DNA from: Bacillota bacterium
Lineage (GTDB): Bacteria; Bacillota_I; Bacilli_A; RF39; UBA660
Direction of reading: 5' to 3'
DNA: 64,000 bases
Assembly: GCA_015059485.1 (NCBI GenBank)
Contig: SVAH01000002.1
Coordinates: forward strand, 88,391-152,390
The first letter of the stretch is position 1, and every line of letters starts with the position of its first letter. This document shows, piece by piece, positions 62,233 to 64,000 of the stretch. The position numbers were made by a program, and so were the translations under genes. The notes beneath the pieces were generated by a model that was given only the letters and a program-made list of their open reading frames with translations, was not told the origin of the DNA and made no database searches.

Positions 62233-63300
62233 TTATCTCTTAAATATAGATTTTGCTAATTCTAACTCTTCTGCTTCATTTAATTCATCATGATAAACAT
62301 AGTAATCATATTCTTCAATAGCAGTTTTTAATTTATCTTTTATACTTATATATTTTCCACATTTTGCTAATTCTATACCTGATGATGCTAATCCTAAAAT
62401 AAATGACGAATATGAAAATATTTTTATTAATAATAACAATTTAGTATATTTATCAGCATCATATTCTTCATATTGCTTTCCTAATACTATTTTTCCTTTA
62501 ATATCTTTAATGTTTTTATTTGTTGATACAACATGTACATCATATATTTCTAAATTTTCATCCAATTTATTCACTATTTCTTTTAAATTTTCACTATATT
62601 TAATTTCTGTTGTTATATCAATTTTTTTATCATTTATATTTTTTTCATCCGAATATAAATAATCAACAACTTCTCTATAATATTCTAAAGTTGAGGAATC
62701 TAATTTATAATCACAATATTCTCTAACATATTTTTTTCCATGATACTCATTTGATGATATTTCAATTATTTTCTCTTCACCTGTATCAATATCTTTTTCT
62801 AATGCATAATGACAATTTGCTTTTGAATTTGCATACTTAGGTCCATATTGAATTCCAGAACATAATATTAATGCGCCAAGTGATGCTTTTAAAGCAGCTC
62901 TTCTAATATAAGAATCTACTTTGTATTTAAAATCTAATTCTTTTTTTTCTAATTCTTTTATTCTTTTTTTTCGTCTTTCTTGATTACCATATAAATTCTC
63001 ACTTAAATCACTAATATAAATATTTATTTCTTTTTCATTTTCTTCAAATATATTTTCTCCAATATATAGCAAATCATTTATAATATTTTTATAAAAATAT
63101 TCTTTATCCATCTTATTATAATAATTTACTAAACTACGTAAATTATTTAAATAAGTATCTATACTGTAACCAATTTCTGATATAACTATCAACATTTTTT
63201 CAATGCTATTTAGAATTATTTCTGCAGTTTTATAGTCATATTTTTTAATCATTTTTCTTGTTTCTTCTAATGAATTACTTAGTGTTATATTTTTTTCCAC
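62233..63300 (-). CDS. Membrane protein with helical cytosolic part, unknown
   Basis: 355 aa. About 130 N-terminal residues of charged helices, a transmembrane segment (about 133-153), an extracytoplasmic domain containing KKYVREYCDYKLDSSTLEYY, then a second transmembrane segment (about 290-310) and a short cytosolic tail. No recognised family. GTG start, set by AGGGGGTATTTAAT. An ATG one base upstream is in another frame. Confidence 0.6.
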   Translation of the reverse strand: MEKNITLSNSLEETRKMIKKYDYKTAEIILNSIEKMLIVISEIGYSIDTYLNNLRSLVNYYNKMDKEYFYKNIINDLLYIGENIFEENEKEINIYISDLSENLYGNQERRKKRIKELEKKELDFKYKVDSYIRRAALKASLGALILCSGIQYGPKYANSKANCHYALEKDIDTGEEKIIEISSNEYHGKKYVREYCDYKLDSSTLEYYREVVDYLYSDEKNINDKKIDITTEIKYSENLKEIVNKLDENLEIYDVHVVSTNKNIKDIKGKIVLGKQYEEYDADKYTKLLLLIKIFSYSSFILGLASSGIELAKCGKYISIKDKLKTAIEEYDYYVYHDELNEAEELELAKSIFKR

Positions 63301-63354
63301 ATTAAATACCCCCTATTTAATTAAAACGTATATTATCACCTTTTATATTTATTG

Positions 63355-63849
63355 TCAAATATTAATTTTTTTTACAATTATACTATTTAAAAAATTAGCT
63401 ACTTTCATTATTTCTTCTAAATTATCATTTATTTCTAATACAAGTATTCCTATTACATCTGATGAAATAATTAATGGTTTAGAATAAATTTTATGTATAT
63501 TATTATCTATAGTTACATCAAATATCATATCTTTCCTTGTACTTATCATATCATTAAATTCTTTTATAAATAAAAGTTTACCTAATTCTTCACTAGTATA
63601 CAACAACAGCTTATCTCTATCATAAAGATTTATATTGATATTAAAAGACTCTGATATATATTTTATTATTACATTGAGTGTATCTTGCATACTATATATT
63701 TTTGAAAATTTTTGCATTATTAAGGAATTATTGTCAACAAATATTTCTAAACTTTCTCCTTCTCTAATATTTAGATTATTTCTTATTTCTTTTGGTATTA
63801 CAATTCTTCCAAGTTCATCTATTCTTCTTACTACTCCGGTTGATTTCAT
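63355..63849 (-). CDS. spoVT: SpoVT-like regulator (AbrB domain + GAF-like domain)
   Basis: 164 aa. The N-terminal swapped-hairpin AbrB domain reads MKSTGVVRRIDELGRIVIPKEIR, then a GAF-like C-terminal domain (about 55-164) is shorter than in B. subtilis SpoVT (178 aa). SpoVT tunes the SigG regulon in the forespore. The sporulation genes nearby support this call over AbrB, which lacks the second domain. Confidence 0.85.
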   Translation of the reverse strand: MKSTGVVRRIDELGRIVIPKEIRNNLNIREGESLEIFVDNNSLIMQKFSKIYSMQDTLNVIIKYISESFNININLYDRDKLLLYTSEELGKLLFIKEFNDMISTRKDMIFDVTIDNNIHKIYSKPLIISSDVIGILVLEINDNLEEIMKVANFLNSIIVKKINI

Positions 63850-63908
63850 ACTGCTTTTAATCCTCCATTCATAGTAATAGTATGTTCAATAATTAATATA
63901 TTATAAGA

Positions 63909-63932
63909 AAAAAAGAACTATCTAGTTCTTTC
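63909..63932 (-). terminator. Intrinsic terminator upstream of spoVT
   Basis: AAAGAACTA/TAGTTCTTT stem and seven T on the minus strand. A second hairpin, AGACTG/CAGTCT, lies just upstream (63938-63961) and could end a plus-strand transcript. Both belong to whatever lies beyond the window. Confidence 0.75.
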
Positions 63933-64000
63933 AGACTGTTGACAAATAAAAACAGTCTTTTCTTTTTTATAAAATTGTATTATAATTAAGTTACGAGATA

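Noticed and set aside
63955..64000. Possible promoter for a plus-strand gene at the right edge
   Set aside because: TTGACA lies inside a hairpin and no -10 box follows at a suitable distance. The TATAAT-like box near 63983 is on the minus strand and its -35 lies at or beyond the edge.
1..64000. CRISPR arrays, tRNA and rRNA genes, insertion sequences
   Set aside because: None seen. The direct repeats at 0.7-8.7 kb are paired 11-mers with gene-length spacing and no spacer pattern, and no transposase or integrase frame is present.

Overview
The window is a very AT-rich stretch of chromosome from a spore-forming, low-GC Gram-positive lineage. The best fit is an uncultured gut Bacilli/Mollicutes-like group such as RF39. 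The basis is gene content and order: spoVT-metG-tatD-3D protein-rsmA-yabG-veg-spoVG-yabP-yabQ-divIC, then truA-rplM-rpsI and cwlD, then prfB-tilS-ftsH and parA-parB. These are compressed versions of the origin-proximal blocks of Bacillus. TAA, TAG and TGA all act as stops, and prfB keeps its in-frame TGA autoregulatory frameshift, so the standard bacterial code applies. I see no rRNA, tRNA or CRISPR.

Layout, left to right (almost everything is on the minus strand). 1-8.8 kb is an accessory array downstream of secA. It carries a TetR regulator, two S51-type peptidases (one fused to a GNAT acetyltransferase), a HExxH metallopeptidase, a cytosolic GH10-like glycosidase, two GNATs and a cupin. 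Four 45-bp imperfect copies of the secA 3' end lie between these genes. Each still encodes the last 14 SecA residues plus stop, and pairs of about 11-bp direct repeats bracket the gene modules. 8.8-31 kb is housekeeping: secA, a long coiled-coil protein, yebC, an SDR enzyme, a YfcC transporter, lysS, typA, ychF, and several membrane or exported proteins with no assigned function. 31-39 kb holds a hybrid histidine kinase, an AbgT transporter, DUF951, an MscS channel and parB-parA. 39-40 kb has an exported-protein gene broken by an in-frame TAA and a candidate type I toxin-antitoxin locus. 40-50 kb holds ftsH, tilS, prfB, htrA, an AbiD/F-type HEPN protein, a phospholipase-C-like protein and cwlD. 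50-64 kb holds rpsI, rplM, truA, two degenerate relatives of ECF-transporter ATPases, the sporulation and cell-division block, a second hybrid kinase, metG under a methionine T-box, and spoVT.

The most interesting structure is the secA-downstream array. The tails share the same ends and encode the same peptide with different synonymous codons, so they look like secA 3' ends from different donors. That is what repeated site-specific insertion into the secA 3' end would leave, with the repeat pairs as candidate arm-type integrase sites. No integrase gene is present, so these would be small non-autonomous cargo cassettes. This is inference from sequence layout and has not been shown. The second candidate is at 39.6-39.9 kb: a 26-residue hydrophobic peptide with a sequestered ribosome-binding site, an overlapping 10-codon leader ORF, and a convergent small RNA with its own promoter and terminator.
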